11,023 bases of DNA from an uncultured Mediterranea sp. (GCA_946007445.1 CAMGAL010000041.1:1-11023); one strand, 5' to 3'; positions 1-7,354 are shown, numbered from the stretch's first letter. Notes: generated by a model from the sequence alone, not told the origin. Made by a program: numbers and translations.

Positions 1-42
1 GGGGTTGGGCCGCGGGGCGGGATAGCCGGGCGCCACGACGTC
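1..42 (-). other. Suspect sequence at the left edge inside gyrA
   Basis: The gyrA frame stays open here, but it encodes [14 protein letters not shown]. From memory, Bacteroides GyrA has a segment close to DFIEHIYPATMHNT at this place. The Y-P-A and N positions still line up. The differing residues can mostly be explained by A-to-C and T-to-G changes. The stretch is far richer in G+C than the gene around it. This pattern suggests low-quality base calls at a contig end rather than biology. The comparison sequence is recalled, not searched. Confidence 0.5.
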
Positions 43-1656
43 TTCATCGCGGGTGTCAGTACCCTTCGATCCTACTCCACCCCGGTTCTGCGCATGGAAC
101 TCGCTCAGCGGCGTGCGCTTGATGTAGCCCAGGTGCGAGATGGTGATAATCATCTCATCGTCGGCATAGAAGTCTTCGGGGTTGAACTCTTCGGAAGAGT
201 AGACTATCTCCGAGCGGCGCTCGTCGCCGTACTTCTCCTTCACCTCTATCAGTTCGTCCTTGATGACCTTGCGGCACAGCTCGTCGTTGACGAGAATCTC
301 CTCCAGGTAGGCTATCTGCTTCTTGATCTCCTCATATTCGGCATGGAGCTGGTCCTGCATCAGGCCCGTGAGCTGGCGCAAGCGCATCTCTACGATGGCA
401 CGCGACTGTATCTCAGTGAGTTGGAATCGCTCCATCAGTCCGCTGATGGCGTCGGCCGGTGTCTTGGCGGCGCGGATAATGCGGATTACCTCGTCGATGT
501 TGTCCGAGGCGATAATCAGTCCCTCCAGGATGTGGGCACGCTCCTTGGCCTTGCGCAGGTCAAACTGCGTGCGGCGTATCACCACCTCGTGGCGATGCTC
601 AACAAAGTACTTGATGAGCTCCTTCAGGTTGAGCAGGCGCGGACGTCCATGTACCAGCGCCACGTTGTTCACACCAAAGGAGGTCTGCAGTTGCGTCATC
701 TTATAGAGCTTGTTCAGCACCACGCTGGCGTTGGCATCGCGCTTGATGTCGATGACGATGCGCATACCCTCGCGGTCAGACTCGTCGTTGGCATTGGAGA
801 TGCCCTCTATCTTCTTCTCGTTGGCCAGGTCGGCAATCGACTTGATCAGTTCGGCCTTGTTCACGCCGTAAGGTATCTCCGTCACCACAATCTTGTCGTG
901 CGTCGAGCCGCTCTCTATCTCCGCCCGGGCACGCATCACCACGCGGCCACGGCCCGTGAGGTAAGCCTCGCGCACTCCGCTCATGCCGTAGATGAATCCC
1001 CCTGTGGGGAAGTCGGGAGCCTTCACGTAGTTCATCAGCTCCTCGACGTCGATATCATTGTTGTCAATATAGGCCACGCAGGCGTCTATGACCTCCGACA
1101 GGTTGTGCGTAGGCATGTTGGTAGCCATACCTACGGCAATGCCCGACGCACCGTTCACCAGCAGGTTCGGTATGCGTGTCGGCATCACGGTAGGCTCCTG
1201 CAGCGAGTCGTCGAAGTTGTTCATCATGTCCACCGTCTCTTTCTCCAGGTCCTGCATCATGTCTTCGCCAATCTTCTGGAGGCGGCACTCGGTGTAACGC
1301 ATGGCCGCTGCGCTGTCGCCGTCTACCGAGCCATAGTTGCCCTGTCCGTCAACCAGCATATATCGCATGGCCCACGGCTGTGCCATGCGGACCAGTGCGC
1401 CATACACAGAGCTATCGCCGTGCGGGTGATACTTACCCAGCACTTCACCGACCACTCTGGCGGATTTTTTATAAGGTTTGTCCGACGTATTACCCAGTCC
1501 CATCATACCATACAGGATTCTACGATGTACCGGCTTAAAACCGTCTCTCACATCCGGAAGGGCACGCGCCACAATGACTGACATGGAGTAGTCAATGTAC
1601 GATGACTTCATTTCCTCCTCGATGTTGATCTTGATAATTCTGTCTTGTTCAAGCAT
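1..1656 (-). CDS. gyrA: DNA gyrase subunit A, N-terminal 552 residues (3' end outside window)
   Basis: GyrA is the DNA-cleaving subunit of DNA gyrase, which introduces negative supercoils in the cytoplasm with GyrB. The minus-strand frame is open from the ATG at 1654-1656 to the left edge. It begins [10 protein letters not shown], typical of Bacteroides GyrA, and the family is about 840 residues, so roughly the last third is missing. The catalytic tyrosine is Y121 in the motif AMRYTE (codon 1294-1296). The quinolone-resistance region reads [11 protein letters not shown]82 equals E. coli S83 and is unmutated, while G86 occupies the place of E. coli D87. The start of the C-terminal domain is visible, with GYIKRTPL and a GyrA-box variant QNRGGVG at residues 523-529 (bases 70-90). 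GyrA rather than ParC is favoured by this box. The last ~13 residues visible (bases 1-39) look corrupted. Divergent from clpC across an 830-bp gap. Confidence 0.96.
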   Translation of the reverse strand, partial: MLEQDRIIKINIEEEMKSSYIDYSMSVIVARALPDVRDGFKPVHRRILYGMMGLGNTSDKPYKKSARVVGEVLGKYHPHGDSSVYGALVRMAQPWAMRYMLVDGQGNYGSVDGDSAAAMRYTECRLQKIGEDMMQDLEKETVDMMNNFDDSLQEPTVMPTRIPNLLVNGASGIAVGMATNMPTHNLSEVIDACVAYIDNNDIDVEELMNYVKAPDFPTGGFIYGMSGVREAYLTGRGRVVMRARAEIESGSTHDKIVVTEIPYGVNKAELIKSIADLANEKKIEGISNANDESDREGMRIVIDIKRDANASVVLNKLYKMTQLQTSFGVNNVALVHGRPRLLNLKELIKYFVEHRHEVVIRRTQFDLRKAKERAHILEGLIIASDNIDEVIRIIRAAKTPADAISGLMERFQLTEIQSRAIVEMRLRQLTGLMQDQLHAEYEEIKKQIAYLEEILVNDELCRKVIKDELIEVKEKYGDERRSEIVYSSEEFNPEDFYADDEMIITISHLGYIKRTPLSEFHAQNRGGVGSKGTDTRDEDVVAPGYPAPRPNP

Positions 1657-1684
1657 TTAGAAAGTTTGTTAATTATACATCATT

Positions 1685-1701
1685 TGGTTTCCGAAAAACC
1701 A
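1685..1701 (-). promoter_or_regulatory. Small hairpin in the gyrA leader
   Basis: TGGTTT and AAACCA form a perfect 6-bp stem around a 5-nt loop. It lies between the candidate gyrA -7 box and the start codon, so it would be at or near the 5' end of the gyrA mRNA. No T-run follows, so it is not a terminator. Its role is unknown and it could be a chance structure. Confidence 0.3.
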
Positions 1702-1703
1702 TG

Positions 1704-1734
1704 CTAAAGTACTGCTTTTTCTTGACATACGAAA
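1704..1734 (-). promoter_or_regulatory. Candidate gyrA promoter (Bacteroidetes type)
   Basis: On the minus strand TACTTTAG (1704-1711) matches the Bacteroidetes -7 consensus TAnnTTTG at all but one base. TTTC (1731-1734) lies 19 bp upstream and matches the -33 consensus TTTG at three of four bases. Transcription would start near 1697, leaving a leader of about 40 nt before the gyrA ATG. No perfect TAnnTTTG was found on the minus strand in the gap, so this is the best candidate. Confidence 0.4.
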
Positions 1735-2054
1735 GTTTTCCTTCATAAAGTTTGTTGTTTGGCTACAAATAGACCCACATTTATACCTATTATATATATA
1801 TGGCTCCTTGCTCTACCCTATAATCGGGCTGAAGAATTCACCCTCTTCTCTTTCTCTTCGTTTCTCCATAAGCATTTGTGTTATGTTTATTTTAGAACGC
1901 TGACGAGGCAGACGAGGCGCAAATGAACGCAGAATCTCTATACGTCATTGCTAGAGAGAATGACATTTCAAACATGATAAATGAGGAAAAATTTCGACTT
2001 GCAGTCGCCATCCCAAATCGTCCAATCGTCCATTGTAAAAGGAGCCAAATCCTC

Positions 2055-2090
2055 TTCCTCCGCAGGAACAGATTTTTTCCTCGTGAGGAA
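2055..2090. repeat. Paired TTCCT-N4-AGGAA palindromes, 22 bp apart
   Basis: TTCCTCCGCAGGAA (2055-2068) and TTCCTCGTGAGGAA (2077-2090) share the arms TTCCT/AGGAA around a variable 4-bp centre. Their start-to-start distance is 22 bp, about two turns of B-DNA, which would place them on the same face of the helix. A third copy is at 2356-2369. They could be binding sites for a dimeric protein or parts of a dispersed intergenic repeat. The function is inferred only from form. Confidence 0.5.
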
Positions 2091-2100
2091 GTAGAAAGCG

Positions 2101-2129
2101 TATCAGATATAAGATATCAGTTTTATTTT
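2101..2129. repeat. Degenerate copy of the ATATCAG repeat
   Basis: This segment carries three ATATCAG-like units, the middle one reading ATATAAG. Its last 18 bases (2112-2129, ending CAGTTTTATTTT) are the exact reverse complement of 2213-2230, with 83 bp between. It is therefore in inverted orientation to the second copy and in the same orientation as the third copy at 2264-2289. Confidence 0.6.
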
Positions 2130-2218
2130 TGAGAGTAACCTCGCTGCCGAGAAATATAGTTATATATATAGATAGATATAAAACCTTAGGCTGCAAGGCG
2201 ATGGTATGTACCAAAATA

Positions 2219-2289
2219 AAACTGATATCTGATATAACTGATATACTTTTGGAAGGATGACGCATATCAGTTATATCAGATATCAGTTT
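2219..2289. repeat. Perfect 26-bp inverted repeat built from ATATCAG units
   Basis: The arms at 2219-2244 and 2264-2289 are exact reverse complements, separated by 19 bp. The right arm reads as ATATCAG, TT, ATATCAG, ATATCAG, TTT. As RNA or extruded DNA it would form a long, AT-rich hairpin. The T at 2244 together with the loop spells TACTTTTG (2244-2251), a perfect -7 motif, though no TTTG lies at the right distance upstream. There is no T-run after the right arm, so it is not a standard terminator. It may be a dispersed palindromic repeat of the lineage. Confidence 0.75.
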
Positions 2290-2355
2290 CTTTTGGGGCA
2301 GTATCACAGGAATCATCATCGGGTGAGTAGAGGCATTTATTTTCACCAAAACATT

Positions 2356-2369
2356 TTCCTGGCGAGGAA
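2356..2369. repeat. Third TTCCT-N4-AGGAA palindrome, upstream of clpC promoter
   Basis: TTCCTGGCGAGGAA has the same arms as the pair at 2055-2090. It lies about 73 bp upstream of the clpC -7 box, a reasonable distance for an activator or repressor site. No copy was seen upstream of the other genes in the window. Whether a regulator binds here cannot be told from sequence. Confidence 0.4.
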
Positions 2370-2382
2370 CGCTGAAAACGTG

Positions 2383-2422
2383 GCACGACATTTGTATGGA
2401 ACATAATAAAGATAGGTCGTGC
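2383..2422. promoter_or_regulatory. 7-bp inverted repeat GCACGAC/GTCGTGC next to clpC promoter
   Basis: GCACGAC at 2383-2389 and GTCGTGC at 2416-2422 are exact reverse complements 26 bp apart. The right arm falls where the -33 element of the clpC promoter should be (about 2417-2422), and there it replaces a recognisable TTTG. This fits an operator that overlaps the promoter, but a 7-bp match can also arise by chance. It is not the CIRCE or CtsR operator sequence. Confidence 0.3.
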
Positions 2423-2441
2423 AAGAATGACGGAAAATGTG

Positions 2442-2449
2442 TAACTTTG
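2442..2449 (+). promoter_or_regulatory. clpC promoter -7 box TAACTTTG
   Basis: TAACTTTG is a perfect match to the Bacteroidetes -7 consensus TAnnTTTG. Transcription should start near 2456, giving a leader of about 30 nt. A good -33 TTTG is missing at the expected spacing, which suggests a weak or activator-dependent promoter. The motif is that of the main sigma factor rather than a separate heat-shock type. Confidence 0.65.
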
Positions 2450-2467
2450 TACGCTTAAAATACAAAT

Positions 2468-2475
2468 AGAAGGAG
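2468..2475 (+). promoter_or_regulatory. Strong Shine-Dalgarno site of clpC
   Basis: AGAAGGAG lies 11 nt before the ATG at 2487. This is notable because the other genes here (htpG, the patatin gene, dapA) lack a clear purine-rich site, as is common in Bacteroidetes. It supports 2487 as the clpC start. Confidence 0.6.
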
Positions 2476-2486
2476 ATACCCAACGT

Positions 2487-5042
2487 ATGAACAATCAATT
2501 TTCACAACGAGTTTCAAACATACTGATATACAGCAAGGAGGAGGCTTATCGACTGAAAAACAAGGAGATAACACCTGAACACCTGATGCTGGGCATGTTG
2601 CGCGACGGAGGCGGTACGGCCATCGACATACTGAACAAGCTGGATGTGGACCTGATGCTGCTCCGCATGGTGGTGGAGAAGTATATGAAGAACGAGAGCC
2701 AAAACTCCACGCCTGACATAGACCTCATACCGGTCTCCAAACTGACCTCCTGCATCCTGAAGATGTGCATCCTGGAGGCTCGCCTGACCCACAGCTCTAT
2801 CGTAGATAGCGAACACCTGCTGCTGGCCCTGCTGAAGGAGGGCACCAACCGTGTGGGCGATGCGCTGAACGACATGAACATCCACTACAACACCGTGGCC
2901 AAAGAGCTGAAATACAGACAGTCCGGACAGATCAGCGAGATGACCGACCTGCGCGAAGAGGACGATGAGGAGGATGGCGAGGAGGACGACGGATTTCTCT
3001 CCTACAGCGGCCAGAACACCCAGCCCGCAGCCGACAAGAGTCCGACGGCACAGCAGGGGACCTCGGCCCGTCCGACCAACGAGACACCGGTGCTCGACCG
3101 CTTCCGCATCGACATGACACGCATTGCCGCCGAGAACCGGCTGGACCCCGTGGTGGGACGCGAAACGGAGATAGAACGGGTGGCTCAAATCCTGAGCCGG
3201 AGGAAGAAGAACAACCCGGTGCTGATAGGCGAACCCGGTGTGGGCAAGTCGGCCATCGTGGAGGGACTGGCCCTGCGCATCGTGCAGAAGAAGGTGTCGC
3301 GCATCCTGTTCGACAAGCGGGTGGTGATGCTCGACATGTCGTCGGTAGTGGCCGGCACGAAGTTCCGCGGACAGTTTGAGGAGCGTATGCAGTCCATTAT
3401 CAACGAGTTGCAGAAGAATCCTCAGGTGATACTCTTCATCGACGAGCTGCACACCATCGTGGGCGCCGGCTCGGCACCCGGCACGATGGATGCCGCCAAT
3501 ATCCTGAAGCCGGCTCTGGCCCGAGGCGACATCCAGTGCATCGGAGCCACCACAATGGACGAGTACCGCAAGAGCATCGAGAAGGACGGAGCCCTGGAGC
3601 GCCGCTTCCAGAAGATCATCGTGGAGCCGGCCTCGGAAGAGGAGACGCTGGAGATCCTGAAGAACATCAAGGACAAGTATGAGGAGCACCATCATGTGTG
3701 CTACACCGACGAGGCCCTGCAGGCATGTGTCAAATTGACAGGCCGCTACATCTCCGACCGCAGCTTCCCCGACAAGGCCATCGATGCGCTGGACGAGGCA
3801 GGCTCACGCTGCCGCCTGAGCCATATCCATGTGCCCAAGGAGATTGAGGAGCAGGAGAAGCAGCTGGCCGAAGCTCGCCAGCAGAAGACCGCTGCGGTGA
3901 AATCGCAGAATTACGAGCTGGCTGCCGGCTACCGCGACCGCGAGAAAGCCTTGGAGTACCGCTTGGAAGAGATGAAGAACGAGTGGGAACAGCAGCAGCA
4001 AGAGCAGCCCCAGACGGTGGATGCCGAGCAGATAGCCGAGGTGGTATCGATGATGTCGGGCGTGCCTGTGCAACGCATGGCGCAAAGCGAAGGTGCCCGA
4101 TTGGCAGGCATGAAGGAGCGCCTGCAGTCGGTCGTGGTGGCGCAAGATGCCGCCATCGAGAAGCTGACGAAAGCCATCATACGCAGCCGCGTGGGCCTGA
4201 AAGACCCCAACCGCCCCATCGGCACCTTCCTCTTCCTGGGCCCCACGGGCGTGGGCAAGACCTACCTGGCCAAGCAGTTGGCCAAGTATATGTTCGGTTC
4301 GGAAGATGCCCTGATACGCATCGACATGAGCGAGTTCGTAGACCGCCACACGGTGAGCCGCCTGGTGGGTGCCACCCCCGGCTACATAGGCTACGAAGAG
4401 GGCGGACAGCTCACCGAGAAGGTGCGCCGCAAGCCCTACTCCATCCTGCTGTTTGATGAGATAGAGAAGGCCCACCCCGACGTGTTCAGCATCTTCCTGC
4501 AGGTGATGGACGAAGGACGGCTGACCGATGGAGCCGGTCGGACGGTGGACTTCAAGAACACCGTCATCATTATGACCTCCAACATCGGCACCCGCCAGCT
4601 CAAGGAGTTCGGCCGAGGAGTGGGCTTCGCCTCGCAGCAACGCGCCATCGACAAGGAGTATTCGCAGAGCGTCATCCAAAAGGCGCTGAACAAGCAGTTT
4701 GCGCCGGAGTTCCTGAACCGTATTGACGAGATTATCACCTTCGACCAACTCTCGCCCGAAGCCATCGAGCGCATCGTGGATCTGGAGGTGGAGAAGCTGG
4801 GCCGCCGGCTGGAGAACATGGGTTACCGGCTCGACGTGGAGCAGGCCGTGCGTCACTTCCTGGCCGGCAAGGGCTACGACGTGCAGTTTGGCGCACGCCC
4901 GCTGAAGCGTGCCATCCAGAACTACCTGGAGGACAGTCTGTCCGAACAGCTGGTGGACGGACACCTGCAGCCCGGCGACACCCTCCGCGCCCTGCTCAAC
5001 GAGAGCCGGGATGCCATCGAGATACAGCAAGGACAAGAGTGA
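2487..5042 (+). CDS. clpC: ClpC-type AAA+ unfoldase, Clp protease ATPase subunit
   Basis: Hsp100 hexamer that unfolds proteins and feeds them to the ClpP peptidase in the cytoplasm. Order in the 851 residues: two ClpN repeats (about 1-145), a strongly acidic linker (156-168), first ATPase domain with Walker A GEPGVGKS (248-255), Walker B VILFIDE (314-320) and pore loop KFRG (292-295). Then come a short UVR-like coiled coil (about 463-497) and a second ATPase domain with Walker A GPTGVGKT (585-592), Walker B ILLFDE (653-658) and pore loop GYIGY (632-636). The short middle domain separates it from ClpB, and the VGF loop at 712-714 is the ClpP-docking type. E31 and E109 sit where B. subtilis ClpC binds phospho-arginine (E32, E106), but no McsB kinase gene is in view. 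Monocistronic by its terminator. Confidence 0.97.
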   Translation: MNNQFSQRVSNILIYSKEEAYRLKNKEITPEHLMLGMLRDGGGTAIDILNKLDVDLMLLRMVVEKYMKNESQNSTPDIDLIPVSKLTSCILKMCILEARLTHSSIVDSEHLLLALLKEGTNRVGDALNDMNIHYNTVAKELKYRQSGQISEMTDLREEDDEEDGEEDDGFLSYSGQNTQPAADKSPTAQQGTSARPTNETPVLDRFRIDMTRIAAENRLDPVVGRETEIERVAQILSRRKKNNPVLIGEPGVGKSAIVEGLALRIVQKKVSRILFDKRVVMLDMSSVVAGTKFRGQFEERMQSIINELQKNPQVILFIDELHTIVGAGSAPGTMDAANILKPALARGDIQCIGATTMDEYRKSIEKDGALERRFQKIIVEPASEEETLEILKNIKDKYEEHHHVCYTDEALQACVKLTGRYISDRSFPDKAIDALDEAGSRCRLSHIHVPKEIEEQEKQLAEARQQKTAAVKSQNYELAAGYRDREKALEYRLEEMKNEWEQQQQEQPQTVDAEQIAEVVSMMSGVPVQRMAQSEGARLAGMKERLQSVVVAQDAAIEKLTKAIIRSRVGLKDPNRPIGTFLFLGPTGVGKTYLAKQLAKYMFGSEDALIRIDMSEFVDRHTVSRLVGATPGYIGYEEGGQLTEKVRRKPYSILLFDEIEKAHPDVFSIFLQVMDEGRLTDGAGRTVDFKNTVIIMTSNIGTRQLKEFGRGVGFASQQRAIDKEYSQSVIQKALNKQFAPEFLNRIDEIITFDQLSPEAIERIVDLEVEKLGRRLENMGYRLDVEQAVRHFLAGKGYDVQFGARPLKRAIQNYLEDSLSEQLVDGHLQPGDTLRALLNESRDAIEIQQGQE

Positions 5043-5065
5043 CAACCACCTTCCATAAAACCGAC

Positions 5066-5100
5066 AAAATGTCAGCCTCCGCAAGGCTGGCATTTTTTTT
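5066..5100 (+). terminator. Intrinsic terminator of clpC
   Basis: ATGTCAGCCT (5069-5078) pairs with AGGCTGGCAT (5084-5093) through ten pairs including one G-T wobble, around a 5-nt loop. Flanking A and T bases lengthen the stem. An eight-T run (5093-5100) follows. It lies 24 bp after the clpC stop and separates clpC from htpG. Confidence 0.92.
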
Positions 5101-5104
5101 GCCC

Positions 5105-5112
5105 TATCTTCG
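5105..5112 (+). promoter_or_regulatory. Candidate htpG -7 box TATCTTCG
   Basis: TATCTTCG differs from TAnnTTTG at one base and lies just after the clpC terminator, with about 30 nt left for the htpG leader. No TTTG lies 19-21 bp upstream; that place is filled by the terminator stem. The leader is AT-rich without a Shine-Dalgarno site, as usual in this phylum. Confidence 0.4.
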
Positions 5113-5147
5113 GCAAAACGAATAAACAAACAATATATAATAATAGT

Positions 5148-7202
5148 ATGTCTATGCAGAAAGGCAATATCGGGGTTACTACAGAGAACATCTTCCCCGT
5201 CATCAAAAAGTTCCTCTACAGTGAGAACGAAATTTTCCTCCGCGAGTTGGTGTCCAATGCCGTCGATGCCACCCAGAAGCTGAAGACCCTCTCCTCCATC
5301 GGTGAGTTCAAGGGTGAGCTGGGTGACCTGACGGTCCGCGTATCGCTAGACAAAGAGACCATCACCGTGAGCGACCGCGGTATCGGACTGACCGCTGAGG
5401 AGATTGACAAATACATCAACCAGATAGCCTTCTCGGGCGCCAACGACTTCCTGGAGAAGTATAAGAACGATGCCAATGCCATCATTGGTCACTTCGGACT
5501 GGGCTTCTACTCGGCCTTCATGGTGGCCAAGAAGGTGGAAATCATCACCCGCTCGTACAAAGAGGGTGCCCAGGCCGTGAAGTGGAGCTGCGACGGCAGT
5601 CCTGAGTTCACCATCGAAGAGACCGAGAAGGCCGACCGTGGTACCGACATCGTGCTCTACATCGACGACGACTGCAAGGAGTTCCTCGAGGAGGCACGCC
5701 TCTCGTCGCTGCTCAAGAAGTACTGCAGCTTCCTGCCCGTGCTCGTAGCGTTCGGCAAGAAGAAGGAGTGGAAGGACGGCAAGCAGGTGGAGACCGCTGA
5801 AGACAACGTCATCAACGACACCAACCCCCTGTGGACACGCAAGCCCAGCGAGCTGAAGGACGAGGACTACAAGGAGTTCTACTCCAAGCTCTATCCCATG
5901 GCCGACGAGCCGCTGTTCTGGATTCACCTCAACGTGGACTATCCGTTCCACCTCACCGGCGTGCTCTACTTCCCGAAGGTGAAGAGCAACATCGAGCTGA
6001 ACAAGAACAAGATACAGCTCTACTGCAACCAGGTCTACGTCACCGACTCGGTGGAAGGCATCGTGCCCGACTTCCTGACACTGCTGCACGGCGTGCTCGA
6101 CTCGCCGGACATCCCGCTGAACGTGTCGCGTTCGTACCTGCAGAGCGACTCCAACGTGAAGAAAATCTCCACCTACATCACCAAGAAGGTGTCCGACCGC
6201 CTGCAGGGCATCTTCAAGAACGACCGCAAGCAGTTTGAGGAGAAGTGGGCCGACTTGAAGATTTTCATCCACTACGGTATGCTGACGCAAGAGGACTTCT
6301 ACGACCGCGCCAAGGATTTCGCCCTCTTCACCGACACCGACGGCAAGTGCTACACCTTCGACGAGTACAAGACACTCATCAAGGAGAACCAGACGGACAA
6401 GGACGGCAACCTCATCTACCTCTACGCCAACCACAAGGAGGAGCAGTACAGCTACATCGAGGCAGCCAAGAACAAGGGCTACAACGTGTTGCTGATGGAT
6501 GGCCAGCTGGACATCGCCGTCGTAGGAATGCTGGAGCAGAAGCTGGAGAAAGCCCGCTTCACCCGCGTGGACAGCGACACCATTGACCGCCTCGTCGTGA
6601 AGGAGGAGAAGCAACAGAGCACCCTCTCGGCCAACGAACAGGATGCCCTGTCCACCCTGTTCAAGAGCCAGCTGCCTCAGATGGAGAAGGCCGAGTTCAA
6701 CGTACAGGCGGAGGCCCTGGGCGCACAGACAGCGCCGGTGATGATCACCCAGAGCGAATACATGCGACGCATGAAGGAGATGGCCAACATACAGGCCGGC
6801 ATGAGCTTCTACGGCGAGATGCCCGACATGTACAACCTGGTGCTCAATGCCGACCATAAGCTCATCAAAGAGGTACTGGCCGGCGAAGAGGGAGCTTGTG
6901 CCACCCGCGTAGAGAGCATCCAGAAGGAGATGGACGCCGTCAACAAGCAGCGTAACGACCTGAAGGACCAGCAGAAGGGCAAGAAAGACGAGGAGATCCC
7001 CACGGCTGACAAGGACGAAGTGGAACGTCTGGACAAGAAGTGGAACGAACTGAAGGGACAGAAGGAGCAGCTCTGGAAAGAGTATGCGGCCGACAACAAG
7101 GTCATCCGCCAGCTCATTGATCTGGCTCTCTTGCAGAACGGTATGCTGAAAGGCGAAGCGTTGAACAACTTTGTCAAGCGCAGCATCGACCTGATAGGCT
7201 AA
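5148..7202 (+). CDS. htpG: Molecular chaperone HtpG (bacterial Hsp90)
   Basis: Homodimeric ATP-driven chaperone of the cytoplasm that remodels client proteins, often with DnaK. Length 684 residues, against 624 in E. coli. The GHKL ATPase domain shows EIFLRELVSNAVDA (28-41; catalytic E33, Mg-binding N37), DRGIG (76-80; D76 binds adenine) and the lid motif GHFGLGFYSAF (114-124). The middle domain has NVSRSYLQ (325-332), with the ATP-sensing R328; E. coli has SRE where this has SRS. The C-terminal dimer domain has a charged, helix-prone insertion (about 590-648) before the final helices LIDLALLQNGML. The insertion explains the extra length and, as I recall, is usual in Bacteroides HtpG. A second ATG two codons on (5154) gives MQKGN, the start I recall from relatives, so the true start may be 5154. 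Same strand as clpC but with its own promoter candidate and terminator. Confidence 0.97.
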   Translation: MSMQKGNIGVTTENIFPVIKKFLYSENEIFLRELVSNAVDATQKLKTLSSIGEFKGELGDLTVRVSLDKETITVSDRGIGLTAEEIDKYINQIAFSGANDFLEKYKNDANAIIGHFGLGFYSAFMVAKKVEIITRSYKEGAQAVKWSCDGSPEFTIEETEKADRGTDIVLYIDDDCKEFLEEARLSSLLKKYCSFLPVLVAFGKKKEWKDGKQVETAEDNVINDTNPLWTRKPSELKDEDYKEFYSKLYPMADEPLFWIHLNVDYPFHLTGVLYFPKVKSNIELNKNKIQLYCNQVYVTDSVEGIVPDFLTLLHGVLDSPDIPLNVSRSYLQSDSNVKKISTYITKKVSDRLQGIFKNDRKQFEEKWADLKIFIHYGMLTQEDFYDRAKDFALFTDTDGKCYTFDEYKTLIKENQTDKDGNLIYLYANHKEEQYSYIEAAKNKGYNVLLMDGQLDIAVVGMLEQKLEKARFTRVDSDTIDRLVVKEEKQQSTLSANEQDALSTLFKSQLPQMEKAEFNVQAEALGAQTAPVMITQSEYMRRMKEMANIQAGMSFYGEMPDMYNLVLNADHKLIKEVLAGEEGACATRVESIQKEMDAVNKQRNDLKDQQKGKKDEEIPTADKDEVERLDKKWNELKGQKEQLWKEYAADNKVIRQLIDLALLQNGMLKGEALNNFVKRSIDLIG

Positions 7203-7229
7203 ACAGAACAATTGAAAATAACTTGCACC

Positions 7230-7281
7230 AAGCGTGTGGTTCCCTCGCCGGCTATCGGCGGAGACCACACGCTTTTTTTTT
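7230..7281 (+). terminator. Intrinsic terminator of htpG
   Basis: AAGCGTGTGGT (7230-7240) pairs perfectly with ACCACACGCTT (7264-7274). A second inner stem (CGCCG with CGGCG) lies in the loop. A nine-T run (7273-7281) follows. It begins 28 bp after the htpG stop. Confidence 0.93.
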
Positions 7282-7346
7282 GTATTATTTTTAGCTTTAT
7301 GATGAAAATAATCTCGTTGAATTGGGGATTTTTTGAAAATAATGCC

Positions 7347-7354
7347 TATATTTG
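7347..7354 (+). promoter_or_regulatory. Promoter -7 box of the patatin gene, TATATTTG
   Basis: TATATTTG is a perfect TAnnTTTG match 28 bp before the start codon. The nearest upstream -33 candidate is ATTG at 7321-7324, one mismatch, with a slightly long 22-bp gap. Transcription would start near 7361, giving a leader of only about 20 nt. It follows the htpG terminator, so the gene is transcribed on its own. Confidence 0.6.

Larger units (their letters stand above)
1657..2486. other. 830-bp AT-rich gap between divergent gyrA and clpC; no convincing gene
   Basis: The gap holds no reading frame with recognisable content; the few short frames cross the inverted repeats and look accidental. It holds promoters at both ends, runs of TA dinucleotides (about 1790-1800 and 2154-2181), and a direct repeat GACGAGGC at 1903-1920. 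There is also a tandem ATCGTCCA pair at 2017-2032 and a small hairpin CGACT-TGC-AGTCG at 1995-2007. Several larger palindromes are listed separately. It is unusually long for a gap between two housekeeping genes. An unrecognised small RNA cannot be excluded; I see no clear intrinsic terminator inside it. Confidence 0.7.

Noticed and set aside
94..1581. 495-codon open frame on the plus strand, antisense to gyrA
   Set aside because: It lies in a shadow frame of gyrA, has no recognisable domain and a composition (rich in H, L, V, R) typical of a reversed coding strand. The gyrA frame shows every expected motif.
1923..2132. 69-codon plus-strand frame in the gyrA-clpC gap
   Set aside because: It runs through the palindrome pair and into the ATATCAG repeat, has no ribosome site or promoter, and shows no known motif.
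2112..2230. Invertible promoter flanked by the 18-bp inverted repeat
   Set aside because: No TAnnTTTG motif lies on either strand between the arms and no recombinase gene is near, so there is nothing to suggest promoter inversion.
1951..2424. 157-codon minus-strand frame in the gyrA-clpC gap
   Set aside because: It reads through all the inverted repeats of the gap, and its composition follows the AT-rich repeats rather than a protein. No promoter or ribosome site supports it.
3804..5129. 441-codon open frame antisense to clpC, and a 393-codon one at 2514-3695
   Set aside because: Both are shadows of the confident ClpC frame. Their products are leucine- and histidine-rich without any known fold.
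5346..7268. 640-codon open frame on the minus strand, antisense to htpG
   Set aside because: It covers htpG in a codon-matched frame, where the GC-rich codon bias of htpG removes stop codons. The product is low-complexity (L, V, H, E) and begins inside the htpG terminator.
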